From contig CABIXK010000007.1 of the NCBI GenBank assembly GCA_902362705.1, positions 21,607 through 85,606 on the forward strand: a DNA stretch of 64,000 nucleotides. The letters are read 5' to 3'. The notes under the pieces were generated by a model. That model saw only the letters and a list, made by a program, of their open reading frames with translations. It had not been told where the DNA came from and ran no database searches. This document shows, piece after piece, positions 17,016-26,351 of this stretch. Numbering within the stretch: the stretch's first letter is position 1; every line of letters begins with the position of its first letter. The DNA is from Rikenellaceae bacterium (lineage in GTDB: Bacteria; Bacteroidota; Bacteroidia; Bacteroidales; Rikenellaceae). Position numbers and translations under genes: made by a program.

Positions 17016-18566
17016 ATGGTCAAGATACTCTGGGTCGACGACGAAGTGGAGCTGCTCAAGCCCCACGTGCTCTTTCTCGAAGGCAAAGGCTACGAGGTGG
17101 ACACCTGCAACAACGGCTACGACGCCATCGACATGGCCTCCGAGGGCTCCTACGACCTGATCATCCTCGACGAGATGATGCCCGGCATGACGGGGCTCGA
17201 GACGCTGCCCCGCATCAAGGAGGCGCGCCCGACGACGCCCGTCATCATGGTCACCAAGAGCGAGGAGGAGAACATCATGGACAAGGCCGTGGGGTCGAAG
17301 ATCGCCGACTACCTCATCAAGCCGGTCAACCCCAACCAGGTGCTGCTGTCGATCAAGAAGAACGTACACCAGCAGCAGTTGGTCACGGAGCAGACCACGG
17401 CCGACTACCGCTCGGAGTTCGGGCGGCTGGCCTCGTCGTTGCAGATGGCCGAGACCTTCGCCGACTGGTGCACGCTCTACCGCCGGCTGACGGGGTGGGA
17501 GATCGAGCTCGAGACCTCGAGCGACACGAGCATCCGCGAGGTGCTCGCCTACCAGAAGAGCGAGGCCAACCAGGCCTTCTCGAAGTTCGTGCGCCGCAAC
17601 TACTACCACTGGATCAACCGCCGCTCGGCCGAGACCCCCGTGATGTCGCACACGCTTATGCGCAACCGCATCTTCCCCGTGGCGGAGGAGAACGAGAAGA
17701 CCACCCTGCTGCTGATCGACAACTTCCGCTACGACCAGTGGCGGGCCATCTCGTCGCTGCTGCGCGGCTACTACGACGTGGCGCAGGACGACTTCTACTG
17801 CGCGATCCTGCCCACGGCGACGCAGTATGCGCGCAACGCCATATTCGCCGGACTCATGCCGCTGGCCATCGACAAGCTCATGCCCCAGAAGTGGCTCAAC
17901 GACAACGAGGACGGCGGCAAGAACCAGTACGAGGAGGAGTTCCTGCGCCGCCTGATGGCGCAGAACGGCAAGACGTGGAAGTGCACCTTCGACAAGCTCG
18001 TGCGGCCCGAACAGGGGCGGCGCCTGGTCGACAACATCCGCAAGGTCTACGACGCCGACTTCTCGGTGATCGTCTATAACTTCCTCGACATCCTCTCCCA
18101 CGCCCGCACCGAGACCGACATCATCCGCGAGCTCACGGAGGACGAGGCGGCCTTCCGCTCGCTCACGCGCTCGTGGTTCGAGCACTCGGACCTCTACACC
18201 ATCCTCAAACTCCTCTCGGAGCGGGGCCACACGGTGGTCATCACCTCCGACCACGGCACCATCCGCGTGGACAACCCCGTGAAGGTGACGGGCGACCGCG
18301 AGACGTCGGCCAACCTGCGCTACAAGACGGGCCGAAACCTGGCCTACAACTCGCGCGAGGTCTACGAGGTGCAGCGCCCGGAGGACATACAGCTGCCGTC
18401 GGGCAACCTCTCGTCGAGCTACATCTTCGCCTACAACACCGACTTTCTGGTCTACAACAACGACGCCAACCGCCACATCCGCTACTACCGCAACACGTTC
18501 CAGCACGGCGGCATCTCGATGGAGGAGATGATCGTGCCCTATATCGTACTCAAACCCAAACAATAG
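17016..18566 (+). CDS. porX: PorX-type response regulator with PglZ domain
   Basis: A 516-residue protein, the length of known PorX (about 515-520). Residues 1-120 are a receiver domain: acidic pocket WVDDE, phospho-acceptor Asp52 (LIILDEMMPG), a conserved Thr in MVTKSEEEN and Lys in LIKPVNPNQ. A helical linker follows, then an alkaline-phosphatase-like PglZ domain (about 220-515; LLLIDNFRYDQW, ITSDHGTIRV, HGGISMEEMIVPYIV). In Porphyromonas and Flavobacterium PorX works with the PorY kinase on type IX secretion, and its PglZ part cleaves cyclic oligonucleotides. Here no T9SS gene is adjacent, only tsaE one base after the stop. Confidence 0.94.
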   Translation: MVKILWVDDEVELLKPHVLFLEGKGYEVDTCNNGYDAIDMASEGSYDLIILDEMMPGMTGLETLPRIKEARPTTPVIMVTKSEEENIMDKAVGSKIADYLIKPVNPNQVLLSIKKNVHQQQLVTEQTTADYRSEFGRLASSLQMAETFADWCTLYRRLTGWEIELETSSDTSIREVLAYQKSEANQAFSKFVRRNYYHWINRRSAETPVMSHTLMRNRIFPVAEENEKTTLLLIDNFRYDQWRAISSLLRGYYDVAQDDFYCAILPTATQYARNAIFAGLMPLAIDKLMPQKWLNDNEDGGKNQYEEEFLRRLMAQNGKTWKCTFDKLVRPEQGRRLVDNIRKVYDADFSVIVYNFLDILSHARTETDIIRELTEDEAAFRSLTRSWFEHSDLYTILKLLSERGHTVVITSDHGTIRVDNPVKVTGDRETSANLRYKTGRNLAYNSREVYEVQRPEDIQLPSGNLSSSYIFAYNTDFLVYNNDANRHIRYYRNTFQHGGISMEEMIVPYIVLKPKQ

Positions 18567-18567
18567 T

Positions 18568-18984
18568 ATGAAAACCATACATATAGAATCGCAGGAGCAG
18601 CTGCGCGAGGTCGCGCGCGCCGTGGTCGGGGCGCTCGACGGCCGCACGGTGGTGGCCCTCGACGGCGGCATGGGAGCCGGCAAGACGACCCTCGTGCGCG
18701 AGATCGCCGCCGAGCTGGGCTGCCGCGACGCGGTGACCAGCCCCACCTTCGCCATCGTCAACCAGTACGAGGGGGGCGACGGGCAGCGCATCTTCCACTT
18801 CGACTTCTACCGCATCGACGATCAGAGAGAGGCTTTCGACCTGGGCTACGAGGAGTACTTCTATTCGGGAGCGCTCTGCCTGGTGGAGTGGCCCGAGAAG
18901 ATCGAGGGGCTGCTGCCCGACGAGACGATGCACGTGCGCATACGGGTCGACGGAGACTCGGCCCGCACGTTCGAAATCGACTGA
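18568..18984 (+). CDS. tsaE: tRNA t6A biosynthesis ATPase TsaE
   Basis: 138 residues. A Walker A loop GGMGAGKTT (about 33-41), the switch-like TSPTFAIVNQY and the Walker-B region FHFDFYRI, then LVEWPEK, are all typical of TsaE. It supports TsaBCD in making threonylcarbamoyl-A37 on ANN-reading tRNAs. The gene starts one base after the porX stop, so the two are co-transcribed, as in other Bacteroidetes. Confidence 0.95.
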   Translation: MKTIHIESQEQLREVARAVVGALDGRTVVALDGGMGAGKTTLVREIAAELGCRDAVTSPTFAIVNQYEGGDGQRIFHFDFYRIDDQREAFDLGYEEYFYSGALCLVEWPEKIEGLLPDETMHVRIRVDGDSARTFEID

Positions 18985-19061
18985 TTTTTCGCGATCCGCA
19001 CGCCCGGACGCAGGCTCCCGCCCGAAGCCGCCGGATCGCAACAACCGAACAACATACCGAC

Positions 19062-19481
19062 ATGAAGGAATACATCTCCAAACAGCACCAGGTGCTCCGC
19101 CCCGCGGAGCAGATCTACGCGGCGATCAGCCGCTTCGACCACCTCACGCCCGCGCTGGCCGACAAGGTCGAGGAGTGGCAGGCTACCGAAGAGCGCTGCT
19201 CGTTCAAGGCCAAGGGGTTCACCGTGAAGCTCCGCATGGAGGAGCGCGTGGAGCCCAGGCACGTGAAGATCACGGGCGACGAAGGCGGCGTGCCGATCGA
19301 CTTCGCGCTCTGGATCCAGCTCCACAAGGTCGACGAGGCGGACACGCGGCTGCGCGTGGTGCTCCACGTCGAGCTCAACATGATGATGAAGATGATGATC
19401 GGCTCGAAGCTGCAGGAGGCCGTGGACCGCATCGCCGAGGGGATCGCCGGGGCGATGAACGGCGCGATGCCGAATTTTTAA
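19062..19481 (+). CDS. Conserved SRPBCC-like protein of unknown function
   Basis: A 139-residue protein without signal or membrane segments. The pattern (MKEYISKQHQVLRPAEQIYAAISRF, alternating strands, then the long C-terminal helix KLQEAVDRIAEGIAGAMNGA) suggests the START/SRPBCC fold, which binds hydrophobic ligands or acts as a cyclase-like scaffold. No ligand can be named. The Met-rich turn MMMKMM just before the last helix is striking. It lies 77 bp after tsaE and may share its transcript. The start is the ATG at 19062. Confidence 0.75.
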   Translation: MKEYISKQHQVLRPAEQIYAAISRFDHLTPALADKVEEWQATEERCSFKAKGFTVKLRMEERVEPRHVKITGDEGGVPIDFALWIQLHKVDEADTRLRVVLHVELNMMMKMMIGSKLQEAVDRIAEGIAGAMNGAMPNF

Positions 19482-20007
19482 GCTGAGAATGTAAAATTGG
19501 AAGCGAAAGGTGGCTGCCGGACCATTATTCGTGGCAGCGCAGCCCCACTTCTCACTTATTACTTATTACTTTCGACTTGCCCGGCCCGCAGAGCCGGCAG
19601 CCCGTAGCCGCCCCCAGGCGAAGGGCTGCTTGTTTCACACGCCGCCGCTTCGCCGGCTACGGGCTGAGACACCCCGCATTTTTACTTTCCACCGGCCCCT
19701 GCGGACCGCAGGGCCGGGCGAGCCGCAGCCTGCGGAGGGGCGAACGAGCGAGAGCGAAGTGCGGGCCTCCGCCGCCGGAGGCTGCGGCCCGCGCAGCTGA
19801 CGCTGCGTCGGACAACGACAGAAGAACGCGGCGAGACCTCGGCCGAAGGCCGGCAGCCCGCAGCCACCCGGCGCGGAGGGCTGCTCTCTTCGCTCGCAGG
19901 CCTCTCCGCTGGCTGCGGACCGAAAATGCAGCATGACGGTCGAAGACCTGCAGGCGCCGGCTGCCGCCCGAGCGCCCTCACCCCTCAACCCCTCACTTTT
20001 TACTTTA
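19482..20007. repeat. Composite of dispersed repeats, no gene
   Basis: This 526-bp gap holds two AAGTAA-type tracts (19546-19581 and from 19993, reading on the minus strand) and two GC-rich palindromic modules of the GCAGCCCGTAGCC...GGCTACGGGCTG kind (19597-19667 and 19853-19920), plus further GC-rich inverted repeats between them. Open frames here are low-complexity and unsupported. The right-hand tract supplies the last codon and stop of the Nudix gene. Confidence 0.75.
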
Positions 20008-20610
20008 TCACTTAACCTCCTCCATCGCCTCCGCCACGCAACGGATGGTGGGGAAGGCGTCGCGCAGGCGGTCGCCGAGCCCGGAGGGGGCGCACCAGAC
20101 GACCTCGGTGATCCCCTCCTCGGTCTGAGGCGCCGTGGGGGCCGCCGCGCCGCAGCTCAGGCGGAACCAGTGCGTGCGCTTGAGCTCCCAGCGTTGCGTG
20201 GGCGGAAACCAGTAGGCGTGCAGCGTCTCGCACAGCGGACGCTCGACGCGCGCGACGACGCCCGTCTCCTCGCATATCTCACGCGCGGCGCACTCGGCGA
20301 GCGTCTCGCCCGGCTCCAGATGCCCCTTCGGGAGGTCCCAGCGGCCGCCCCGGCGCATCATGAGCCAATAGCCGCGGTCGTCGACCACCACCCCACCGGC
20401 CGCCGTGACGCGCGCGAAGCCGGCGGCGAAGGCCTCGAACGCCGCGTCGGGATCGGCCGCGACGACGCAGACCGTGTTGGCGGTTTCGAGAATTTTGGTT
20501 ATTTTTGCTCGGGATACCTCCTCGCAGCCGGCCCGGAGAAGGAGGTCGGCGGGGAGCGGCTCCGCGGCGAAAGTCACGGAGCGGGTGGCGAAATAGACGG
20601 TACGATTCAT
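20008..20610 (-). CDS. Nudix hydrolase with N-terminal extension
   Basis: 200 residues. A complete Nudix box lies at about 95-117 (GHLEPGETL, then REICEETGV), and residues 73-85 give the strand before it (GVVVDDRGYWLMM). Nudix enzymes hydrolyse nucleoside diphosphate derivatives; the substrate is not determined by the box. The first 70 residues are not part of the core and may be a separate small domain. The last sense codon (AAG) and TGA stop coincide with the start of an AAGTAA-type repeat tract. It is divergent from the S9 peptidase gene. Confidence 0.88.
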   Translation of the reverse strand: MNRTVYFATRSVTFAAEPLPADLLLRAGCEEVSRAKITKILETANTVCVVAADPDAAFEAFAAGFARVTAAGGVVVDDRGYWLMMRRGGRWDLPKGHLEPGETLAECAAREICEETGVVARVERPLCETLHAYWFPPTQRWELKRTHWFRLSCGAAAPTAPQTEEGITEVVWCAPSGLGDRLRDAFPTIRCVAEAMEEVK

Positions 20611-20669
20611 CGGCGGACATTGTTTTGAATCGTCGAAATTACGAATAATTCAAGGAAACCTCAACGAAT

Positions 20670-22835
20670 ATGAAAAAAATCATCCTGTTTATGGCTATCG
20701 CAGCTGTGGGGATCGCGGCGTGCGACAGGCAGCCGGCGCCCCGCGAAATCGACAATGCGCTCACGGCCGAAGAGATCGCCGCCGGGCGGCTTACGCCCGA
20801 GGTGATGTGGAAGATGAGCCGCGCGGGCTCGTCGTCGCTCTCGCCCGACGGGCGCACGCTCGTCTACCAGCAGACCGACTACGACATGGCGGAGAACCGC
20901 GGCGCGACGACCCTCTGGGTGCAGGACCTCGAGACGAAGGCCGCACGGCGCCTGACCGACCAGACGTCGAACAGCAGCGCCCCGCGCTGGAGCGCCGACG
21001 GCGCGTCGATCTGGTTCCTCTCGAACCGCAGCGGCTCGTCGCAGGTATGGCGCATGGATGCCGACGGCGCGAACGCGCGGCAGATCACCGGGGCCAGCGA
21101 CGGCGAGGGTACGGGCGAGGTCGAAGGCTTCGGCGTGAGCCCCGACGGAGGGCGCATCTGGTGGGTGCAGAAGGTCCACGCCGCCGACCGCCGCTCGCGC
21201 GACGTGCATCCCGACCTTCCCAAGTCGAAGGCGCGCATCTACGACGACCTGATGGCCCGCCACTGGGACTACTGGGACGAGGGCGACTACCGCCACATCT
21301 TCGTCGCCGAGCTGGGCGACGGCCTGGTGACGGGCGGCACGGACATCCTGGAGGGCGCCCCCTACGACGCGCCCCTGGCCCCCTATTTCGACATGGCCGA
21401 GATCGCCTGGAACCACGCCGGCACGATGCTGGCCTACACCTGCAAGCCGCTCACGGGCGCGGCCTACGCCGTGTCGACCGACTCGGACATCTTCGTCTAC
21501 GACGTCGCCTCGGGCCGCACGCAGAACATCTGCAAGCCGCTCACGGGCCGGCAGGCGCAGAAGGGCGAAGCCGCGGTGGATCTGGCCGAGATGGTCGGCT
21601 ACGACAAGTACCCCGTCTGGTCGCCCGACGACAGCCATATCGCCTTCCTCTCGCAGCGCCGCCCGGGCAACGAGGCCGACAAGTCGCGGCTGTTCGTCTA
21701 CGACTGCCGCACGGCCGAGATGCGCGATCTGACGGAGGATTTCGACTACAACGCCCACAACGTCGTCTGGGAGGGCAACGAGCGGCTGTGGTTCGTGGCG
21801 CCGATCGAGGCCACGCACCAGATCTGCCGCGTGGCGCTTCACGACGGCGAGGTGGAGGTCGTCACCGAGGGCGACCACGACATCAACGCCTTCACGATGG
21901 CCGAGGGGCGCATCGCCGCCGAGGTGACGCGCATCTCGATGGCCACCGAGTTCTTCACAGTCGACCCCGCCGACGGCGCGATGGAGCAGCTCTCCGCGAT
22001 CAACCGGCGGGTCTACGACGCCGTCGGGCTGGGCCAGGTGCAGAAGCGCTGGGTGACGACCACCGACGGCAAGCAGATGCTCGTATGGGTCATCCTGCCC
22101 CCCGACTTCGACCCGGCGAAGAAGTACCCCACGCTGCTCTACTGCCAAGGCGGCCCGCAGAGCGTCGTCTCGCAGTCGTGGAGCTACCGCTGGAACTTCC
22201 AGCTGATGGCCGCGCAGGGCTACGTCGTCGTGGCGCCCAACCGCCGCGGCCTGCCCTCGTTCGGCCAGGAGTGGCTCGACCAGATCTCGGGCGACTACTC
22301 GGGGCAGAACATCCGCGACTACCTCTCGGCCATCGACGACGTGGCGCGCGAGCCGTGGGTCGACCGCGAGCGCATGGGCTGCGTGGGCGCCTCCTACGGC
22401 GGCTACTCGGTCTACTATCTGGCCGGCTGCCACGAGAAGCGCTTCAAGGCCTTCATCGCCCACTGCGGCATCTTCAACTTCGAGTCGATGTACGGCGAGA
22501 CGGAGGAGCTCTTCTTCGTCAACAACGACTACGGAGGCTCCTACTGGGACACGAAGAACGCCGTGGCGCAGCGCTCCTACGCCCACTCGCCCCACAAGTT
22601 CGTGGCCAAGTGGGACACGCCCATCATGATCATCACGGGCGAATACGACTTCCGCATCCCCTACACGCAGTCGCTGCAGGCCTTCACGGCCGCCCGCCTG
22701 CGGGGCCTGCCGGCGCGTCTGGTGGAGTTCGAGAACGAGGCGCACCAGGTCTTCGGGCCGCAGAACTCGCTGGTGTGGAACCGCGAATTTTTCGGCTGGC
22801 TCGACCAGTACGTCAAGCAGGGCGGCAACGAGTAG
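20670..22835 (+). CDS. S9-family prolyl-oligopeptidase-like lipoprotein
   Basis: 721 residues. A lipoprotein signal ends at Cys19 (VGIAAC). A beta-propeller of WD-like blades (about 45-440; LSPDGRTLVY, WSADGASIWFLSNRSG, WSPDDSHIAFLSQRRPG) precedes an alpha/beta-hydrolase domain with the triad Ser575 (GASYGGYS), Asp660 (GEYDFRIP) and His692 (NEAHQVF). Relatives include dipeptidyl-peptidase IV, DPP5 and acylaminoacyl peptidases; the propeller limits substrates to short peptides. It probably sits on the outer membrane facing the periplasm and helps use peptides as food (inference). Single-gene unit ending in a strong hairpin. Confidence 0.93.
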   Translation: MKKIILFMAIAAVGIAACDRQPAPREIDNALTAEEIAAGRLTPEVMWKMSRAGSSSLSPDGRTLVYQQTDYDMAENRGATTLWVQDLETKAARRLTDQTSNSSAPRWSADGASIWFLSNRSGSSQVWRMDADGANARQITGASDGEGTGEVEGFGVSPDGGRIWWVQKVHAADRRSRDVHPDLPKSKARIYDDLMARHWDYWDEGDYRHIFVAELGDGLVTGGTDILEGAPYDAPLAPYFDMAEIAWNHAGTMLAYTCKPLTGAAYAVSTDSDIFVYDVASGRTQNICKPLTGRQAQKGEAAVDLAEMVGYDKYPVWSPDDSHIAFLSQRRPGNEADKSRLFVYDCRTAEMRDLTEDFDYNAHNVVWEGNERLWFVAPIEATHQICRVALHDGEVEVVTEGDHDINAFTMAEGRIAAEVTRISMATEFFTVDPADGAMEQLSAINRRVYDAVGLGQVQKRWVTTTDGKQMLVWVILPPDFDPAKKYPTLLYCQGGPQSVVSQSWSYRWNFQLMAAQGYVVVAPNRRGLPSFGQEWLDQISGDYSGQNIRDYLSAIDDVAREPWVDRERMGCVGASYGGYSVYYLAGCHEKRFKAFIAHCGIFNFESMYGETEELFFVNNDYGGSYWDTKNAVAQRSYAHSPHKFVAKWDTPIMIITGEYDFRIPYTQSLQAFTAARLRGLPARLVEFENEAHQVFGPQNSLVWNREFFGWLDQYVKQGGNE

Positions 22836-22854
22836 CGCCCTCTCCGACACAACG

Positions 22855-22888
22855 AAAAGGGGCCCCGGACGATTCCGGGGCCCCTTTT
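22855..22888. terminator. Bidirectional terminator between peptidase and sialidase
   Basis: AAAAGGGGCCCCGG and CCGGGGCCCCTTTT arms around a six-base loop. A-run and T-run on both sides make it suitable for both convergent genes. Confidence 0.85.
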
Positions 22889-22907
22889 CATGTATACGGA
22901 GACCGCC

Positions 22908-24089
22908 TCAGCAGTCGGCGCGACAACCGCTGCGGCTCTCGGGCTCGGCCTCCAGCCAGGAGAGCTCCAGACGCGTAAACCAGATCTCGTAGCCGGGGTC
23001 CCAGTCGCCCACCTCGGTGAGCAGGCCTATCTCGCCGTTGTCGAGCACCGTCAGGGACGAGTAGCCCGCCGGGCAGTTCCACACGGTGCGGCGCACGGGC
23101 CACGTGAGGCCCTCGTCGTAGCTTACGGCGATCGAGACGTTGCAGCGCGAGGCCGAATCGGCGGGGATGGAGTGCAGCAGGATGTCGCGCCCGCCGGACC
23201 ACCGCTTCGGGTAGCGGATGATGTCGCCGTCGCAGGCCGGATCGGGCAGGTCGTGCCACGTGCCCGGCTCGCCCCACGTGGCGCCGCGGTCGGCCGAAAC
23301 GGCGTAGCGGCGGCCGCCCTTGCGGGGGTTGCGCATGCTGATGAGCCACCGCCCGTCGGAGAGCTCCACGAGCTTCGACTCGTCGCCCACGGGGGGCACG
23401 GCCGTGGGCGTGGGGAGCAGGCACCAGGTGCGGCCCCCGTCGTCGGAGCGGCAGACGTAGTTGTAGAGGGGCGGCCACCGCTCGCCCGTGTGGGCTGCGG
23501 CCACGGCGAAGAGCAGCGTGCCGTCCTCGAGGGCCAGGGCGCGACCCGAGGCGGCGAACATCGCCGAGATGGGCGCCGAGGCGGGGTTGCCGCACCCGGG
23601 GCCGTAGAGCTGGGGCGTGATGTCCTCGGCGGGGCTCCACGTCAGGCCGTTGTCGGCGCTGCGCGAGACGCAAACGCGCGTGGGCGCCTCGGCCGTCGAG
23701 GCCCAGAGGCCGCAGCCGGCGGCGAAGATGCACACCACGTCGCCCGAGCGGGGGTCGACCACGAGGGCCGCATCGCCGTAGCCGCACGTCTCGGTGTGCT
23801 GCGCGATGGTGATCGGCTCGCTCCACGTCGTGCCGCGGTCGGTGCTTCGGCGCAGCACCACGTCGATCAGGTTGGGCAGGTCGCCCTGCGAGTCGCCGCG
23901 GCGGTCGGCCACGGCCAGCAGCGTGCCGTCGGCGGCCGTCACGATGGCCGGAATGCGGTAGTACTTCGAGCCGTGGTCGCCCGAGGCGAAGAGCCGCACG
24001 TGGACCGGCTCGGCGGGCGGGCGGACGGTGCAGGCCGACAGGAGGACGCCGCAGAGCAACAGCGCCGGAAGGAGGAGGGTTCGTTTCAT
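22908..24089 (-). CDS. Exo-alpha-sialidase (GH33-like) lipoprotein
   Basis: 393 residues. A lipobox (LLSAC, Cys20) is followed by the sialidase YRIP motif (Arg45), and at least five Asp boxes of the S-x-D-x-G-x-T-W type are visible (STDRGTTW, SADNGLTW, SDDGGRTW, SADRGATW, SYDEGLTW), marking a six-bladed propeller. A second substrate Arg is likely in SMRNPR. The enzyme would release terminal sialic acids from host mucins or glycoproteins; no transporter or Nan catabolic gene lies nearby, so the sugar may be used elsewhere or serve to expose other glycans. It is divergent from hpt. Confidence 0.92.
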   Translation of the reverse strand: MKRTLLLPALLLCGVLLSACTVRPPAEPVHVRLFASGDHGSKYYRIPAIVTAADGTLLAVADRRGDSQGDLPNLIDVVLRRSTDRGTTWSEPITIAQHTETCGYGDAALVVDPRSGDVVCIFAAGCGLWASTAEAPTRVCVSRSADNGLTWSPAEDITPQLYGPGCGNPASAPISAMFAASGRALALEDGTLLFAVAAAHTGERWPPLYNYVCRSDDGGRTWCLLPTPTAVPPVGDESKLVELSDGRWLISMRNPRKGGRRYAVSADRGATWGEPGTWHDLPDPACDGDIIRYPKRWSGGRDILLHSIPADSASRCNVSIAVSYDEGLTWPVRRTVWNCPAGYSSLTVLDNGEIGLLTEVGDWDPGYEIWFTRLELSWLEAEPESRSGCRADC

Positions 24090-24134
24090 CTGTTTTTTAT
24101 GGGTTGATTTTTTTCACACGTCGGGACAAATCAC

Positions 24135-24150
24135 TACTTTTGCAAAAATA
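24135..24150. promoter_or_regulatory. Two opposed -7 elements between sialidase and hpt
   Basis: TACTTTTG (plus, 24135-24142) fits the hpt promoter, 30 bp before its ATG. The very next eight bases are TATTTTTG when read on the minus strand (24150-24143), a possible sialidase -7. A -33 box at the standard distance is not clear for either. Confidence 0.55.
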
Positions 24151-24171
24151 ACGAAATAACCGTAATATCCC

Positions 24172-24714
24172 ATGTCCGACACGATAAAACTCCACGACCG
24201 GACCTTCCGCGTGATGATTCCCGCGGAGCGTATCGACGAGGCGGTCTCGGCCGTCGCCGCACGTATCAACGCCGACTACGCCGACAAGGAGACGCCCCTG
24301 TTCGTGGGGGTGCTCAACGGCTCGTTCATGTTCATGAGCGACCTGATCAAGAAGATCGAGTTCCAGAACGAACTCTCGTTCGTCAAGCTCGCCTCCTACG
24401 CCGGCACCGAGTCGACGGGCCAGGTGAAGAGCCTGCTGGGCCTCAACGGCTCGATCGAGGGGCGCCACGTGATCGTGGTGGAGGACATCGTCGACACGGG
24501 CGAGTCGATCGAGCACATGATCCGCGACCTGGAGGCGCGCCGCCCGGCCTCGATCGCCGTGTGCACGCTCTTCTTCAAGCCCGCATCGTACCGCAAGCAG
24601 CATCCGATCCGCTACCGCGCGATGGAGATCGGCAACGAGTTCATCGTCGGCTACGGCCTCGACTACGACCAGCTGGGCCGCTCGCTCAAGGACATTTACG
24701 TGGTGACCGAGTAA
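24172..24714 (+). CDS. hpt: Hypoxanthine phosphoribosyltransferase
   Basis: 180 residues. The PRPP-binding loop VIVVEDIVDTGESIEHM (about 101-117) is complete, and the flexible-loop region (SFVKLASYAGTESTG) precedes it. It salvages hypoxanthine, and often guanine, to the nucleotide using PRPP. First gene of a plus-strand run; its TAA overlaps the queE ATG by one base (TAATG). Confidence 0.95.
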   Translation: MSDTIKLHDRTFRVMIPAERIDEAVSAVAARINADYADKETPLFVGVLNGSFMFMSDLIKKIEFQNELSFVKLASYAGTESTGQVKSLLGLNGSIEGRHVIVVEDIVDTGESIEHMIRDLEARRPASIAVCTLFFKPASYRKQHPIRYRAMEIGNEFIVGYGLDYDQLGRSLKDIYVVTE

Positions 24715-25349
24715 TGGCGCAGACGACCGATACCGCGCTGCTCGACGGCGGACGGCGGCTGCCGCTCGTCGAGGATTTCTACACCATCCAGGGCGAGGGC
24801 TACCACGCGGGCAAGCCCGCCTACTTCATCCGCCTGGGCGGGTGCGACGTGGGGTGCCGCTGGTGCGACGCCAAGTACACGTGGAACCCGCGGCTCTACC
24901 CCCCGACCGCGATCGAGACGGTGGTCGCGCGGGCGCTCTCCTGCCCCGCGCAGGCGATCGTCATCACGGGCGGCGAGCCGCTGCTCTACCCGCTCGACGC
25001 GCTCACCGGCCGCCTGCGCGACGAAGGGCTGGAGATCTTTCTCGAGACTTCGGGCACGCACCCCTTCAGCGGCGCGTTCGACTGGGTGTGCCTCTCGCCC
25101 AAGCGGCAGCATCCGCCCCTCGACGAGGCCTATGCGCGCGCCGACGAGCTGAAGGTGATCGTCGAGACGGAGGATGACTTCGCCTGGGCCGAGCGCAACG
25201 CCGCGCGCGTGGGCGAGGCCTGCCGCCTCTATCTCCAGCCCGAGTGGAGCCGCTCGGAGCAGATGATGCCCGCGATCGTCGAGTATGCGAAGGCCCACCC
25301 CGAGTGGAACGTCTCGATACAGACCCACAAATACATGCGCATTCCCTAA
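24714..25349 (+). CDS. queE: 7-carboxy-7-deazaguanine synthase
   Basis: 211 residues, a short radical-SAM enzyme of queuosine synthesis. The [4Fe-4S] motif CDVGCRWCD (C-x3-C-x2-C, about 44-52) is preceded by the family hallmark FYTIQGEGYHAGKPAYFIRLGG region. GGEP at about 84-87 contacts SAM. The start at 24714 overlaps the hpt stop. The other queuosine genes are not in the window. Confidence 0.95.
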   Translation: MAQTTDTALLDGGRRLPLVEDFYTIQGEGYHAGKPAYFIRLGGCDVGCRWCDAKYTWNPRLYPPTAIETVVARALSCPAQAIVITGGEPLLYPLDALTGRLRDEGLEIFLETSGTHPFSGAFDWVCLSPKRQHPPLDEAYARADELKVIVETEDDFAWAERNAARVGEACRLYLQPEWSRSEQMMPAIVEYAKAHPEWNVSIQTHKYMRIP

Positions 25350-25628
25350 ATGACGCTCCGATTAGGCCGCAGATTCTGGATCGCCGCGACGACGGCCGTG
25401 GTCGTGGTCACGGGCTTCGTCGTGGCGCGCAACACCGTGCATGCCGTGAAGATCAAGCGGCAGATCGGGGCCCTGGAGCGCGAACGGCGGCAGTATCTGG
25501 ATCGGATCCGCGACGACAGCGTCCTCATCGAGCGGCTGCGCTACGACGACTACCTCGAGGAGTATGCCCGCGAGCGCTACCACATGCAGCGCCGCGACGA
25601 GGAGGTCTTCCTCATCGAGGAGGATTAG
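25350..25628 (+). CDS. FtsB/DivIC-type septum protein
   Basis: 92 residues. One membrane segment (about 9-26) is followed by a coiled coil (about 30-60) and a short acidic tail (DEEVFLIEED). This is the architecture of FtsB/DivIC, which links FtsL and FtsQ in the divisome. It starts directly after the queE stop and ends before a strong hairpin. Confidence 0.88.
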   Translation: MTLRLGRRFWIAATTAVVVVTGFVVARNTVHAVKIKRQIGALERERRQYLDRIRDDSVLIERLRYDDYLEEYARERYHMQRRDEEVFLIEED

Positions 25629-25719
25629 CCGGGGGCCGGCAGGTCGCCCCGCCCCGCGGGACCTCTCCCGCAAAACGATCCCTGCGCAACCGCCCCTCAG
25701 CCCCGCACGACACACACGG

Positions 25720-25755
25720 AAAACCCCGCCCTCCTTTGCGGAGAGCGGGGTTTTT
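25720..25755. terminator. Bidirectional terminator between divIC-like gene and rnfA
   Basis: AAAACCCCGCCCTCC pairs imperfectly with GCGGAGAGCGGGGTTTTT around a short loop. T runs occur on both strands and it serves convergent operons. Confidence 0.85.
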
Positions 25756-25773
25756 CATTGGCGGACACCGGCG

Positions 25774-26349
25774 CTACACCAGCCCCGAGAAGCCCATGAA
25801 GGCCATGGCCAGAATACCGGCCGAGACCAGCGCGATGGGCACGCCGCGGAACGCCTTCGGCACGTCCTCGAAGTCGAGGCGCTCGCGGATGCCGGCGAAG
25901 ATCACCAGCGCCAGGGCGAAGCCCAGGGCCGTGGAGATCGAGTAGACGACGCTCTGCAGCAGCGAGAACTCCTTCTGGATCATGAGGATCGCCACACCCA
26001 GCACGGCGCAGTTGGTCGTGATGAGCGGCAGGAAGATACCCAGCGCCTGGTAGAGCGAGGGCGACATCTTCTTGAGGATGATCTCGACCATCTGGACCAG
26101 CGCCGCGATGACGAGGATGAAGACGATCGTCTGCATGTATTCGATGTGCCAGGCCACGAGCAGCTGCTGGAGGGGCCACGCCACGACGGCCGTGAGGGCC
26201 ATGACGAAGGTCACGGCGGCGCCCATGCCCATCGAGGTCTCGACTTTCGACGAGACGCCCAGGAAAGGACAGATGCCGAGGAACTGCGCCAGAACCACGT
26301 TGTTGACGAAGATGGCGCCGATGATGATTGCGAAATAGGTGATTTCCAT
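25774..26349 (-). CDS. rnfA: RNF complex membrane subunit A
   Basis: 191 residues with six membrane segments. The conserved N-terminal stretch [21 protein letters not shown] and the [10 protein letters not shown] segment carry the two Cys residues that bind an iron-sulfur centre in the RnfA/NqrE family. With RnfE it forms the core of the ferredoxin:NAD+ oxidoreductase in the cytoplasmic membrane. Last gene of the rnf operon, two bases after the rnfE stop. Confidence 0.96.
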   Translation of the reverse strand: MEITYFAIIIGAIFVNNVVLAQFLGICPFLGVSSKVETSMGMGAAVTFVMALTAVVAWPLQQLLVAWHIEYMQTIVFILVIAALVQMVEIILKKMSPSLYQALGIFLPLITTNCAVLGVAILMIQKEFSLLQSVVYSISTALGFALALVIFAGIRERLDFEDVPKAFRGVPIALVSAGILAMAFMGFSGLV

Positions 26350-26351
26350 AG

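Noticed and set aside
19482..20007. Open frames in the gap between 19481 and the Nudix gene
   Set aside because: They are short, Arg/Pro/Ala-rich, and made of repeat modules found elsewhere in other frames.
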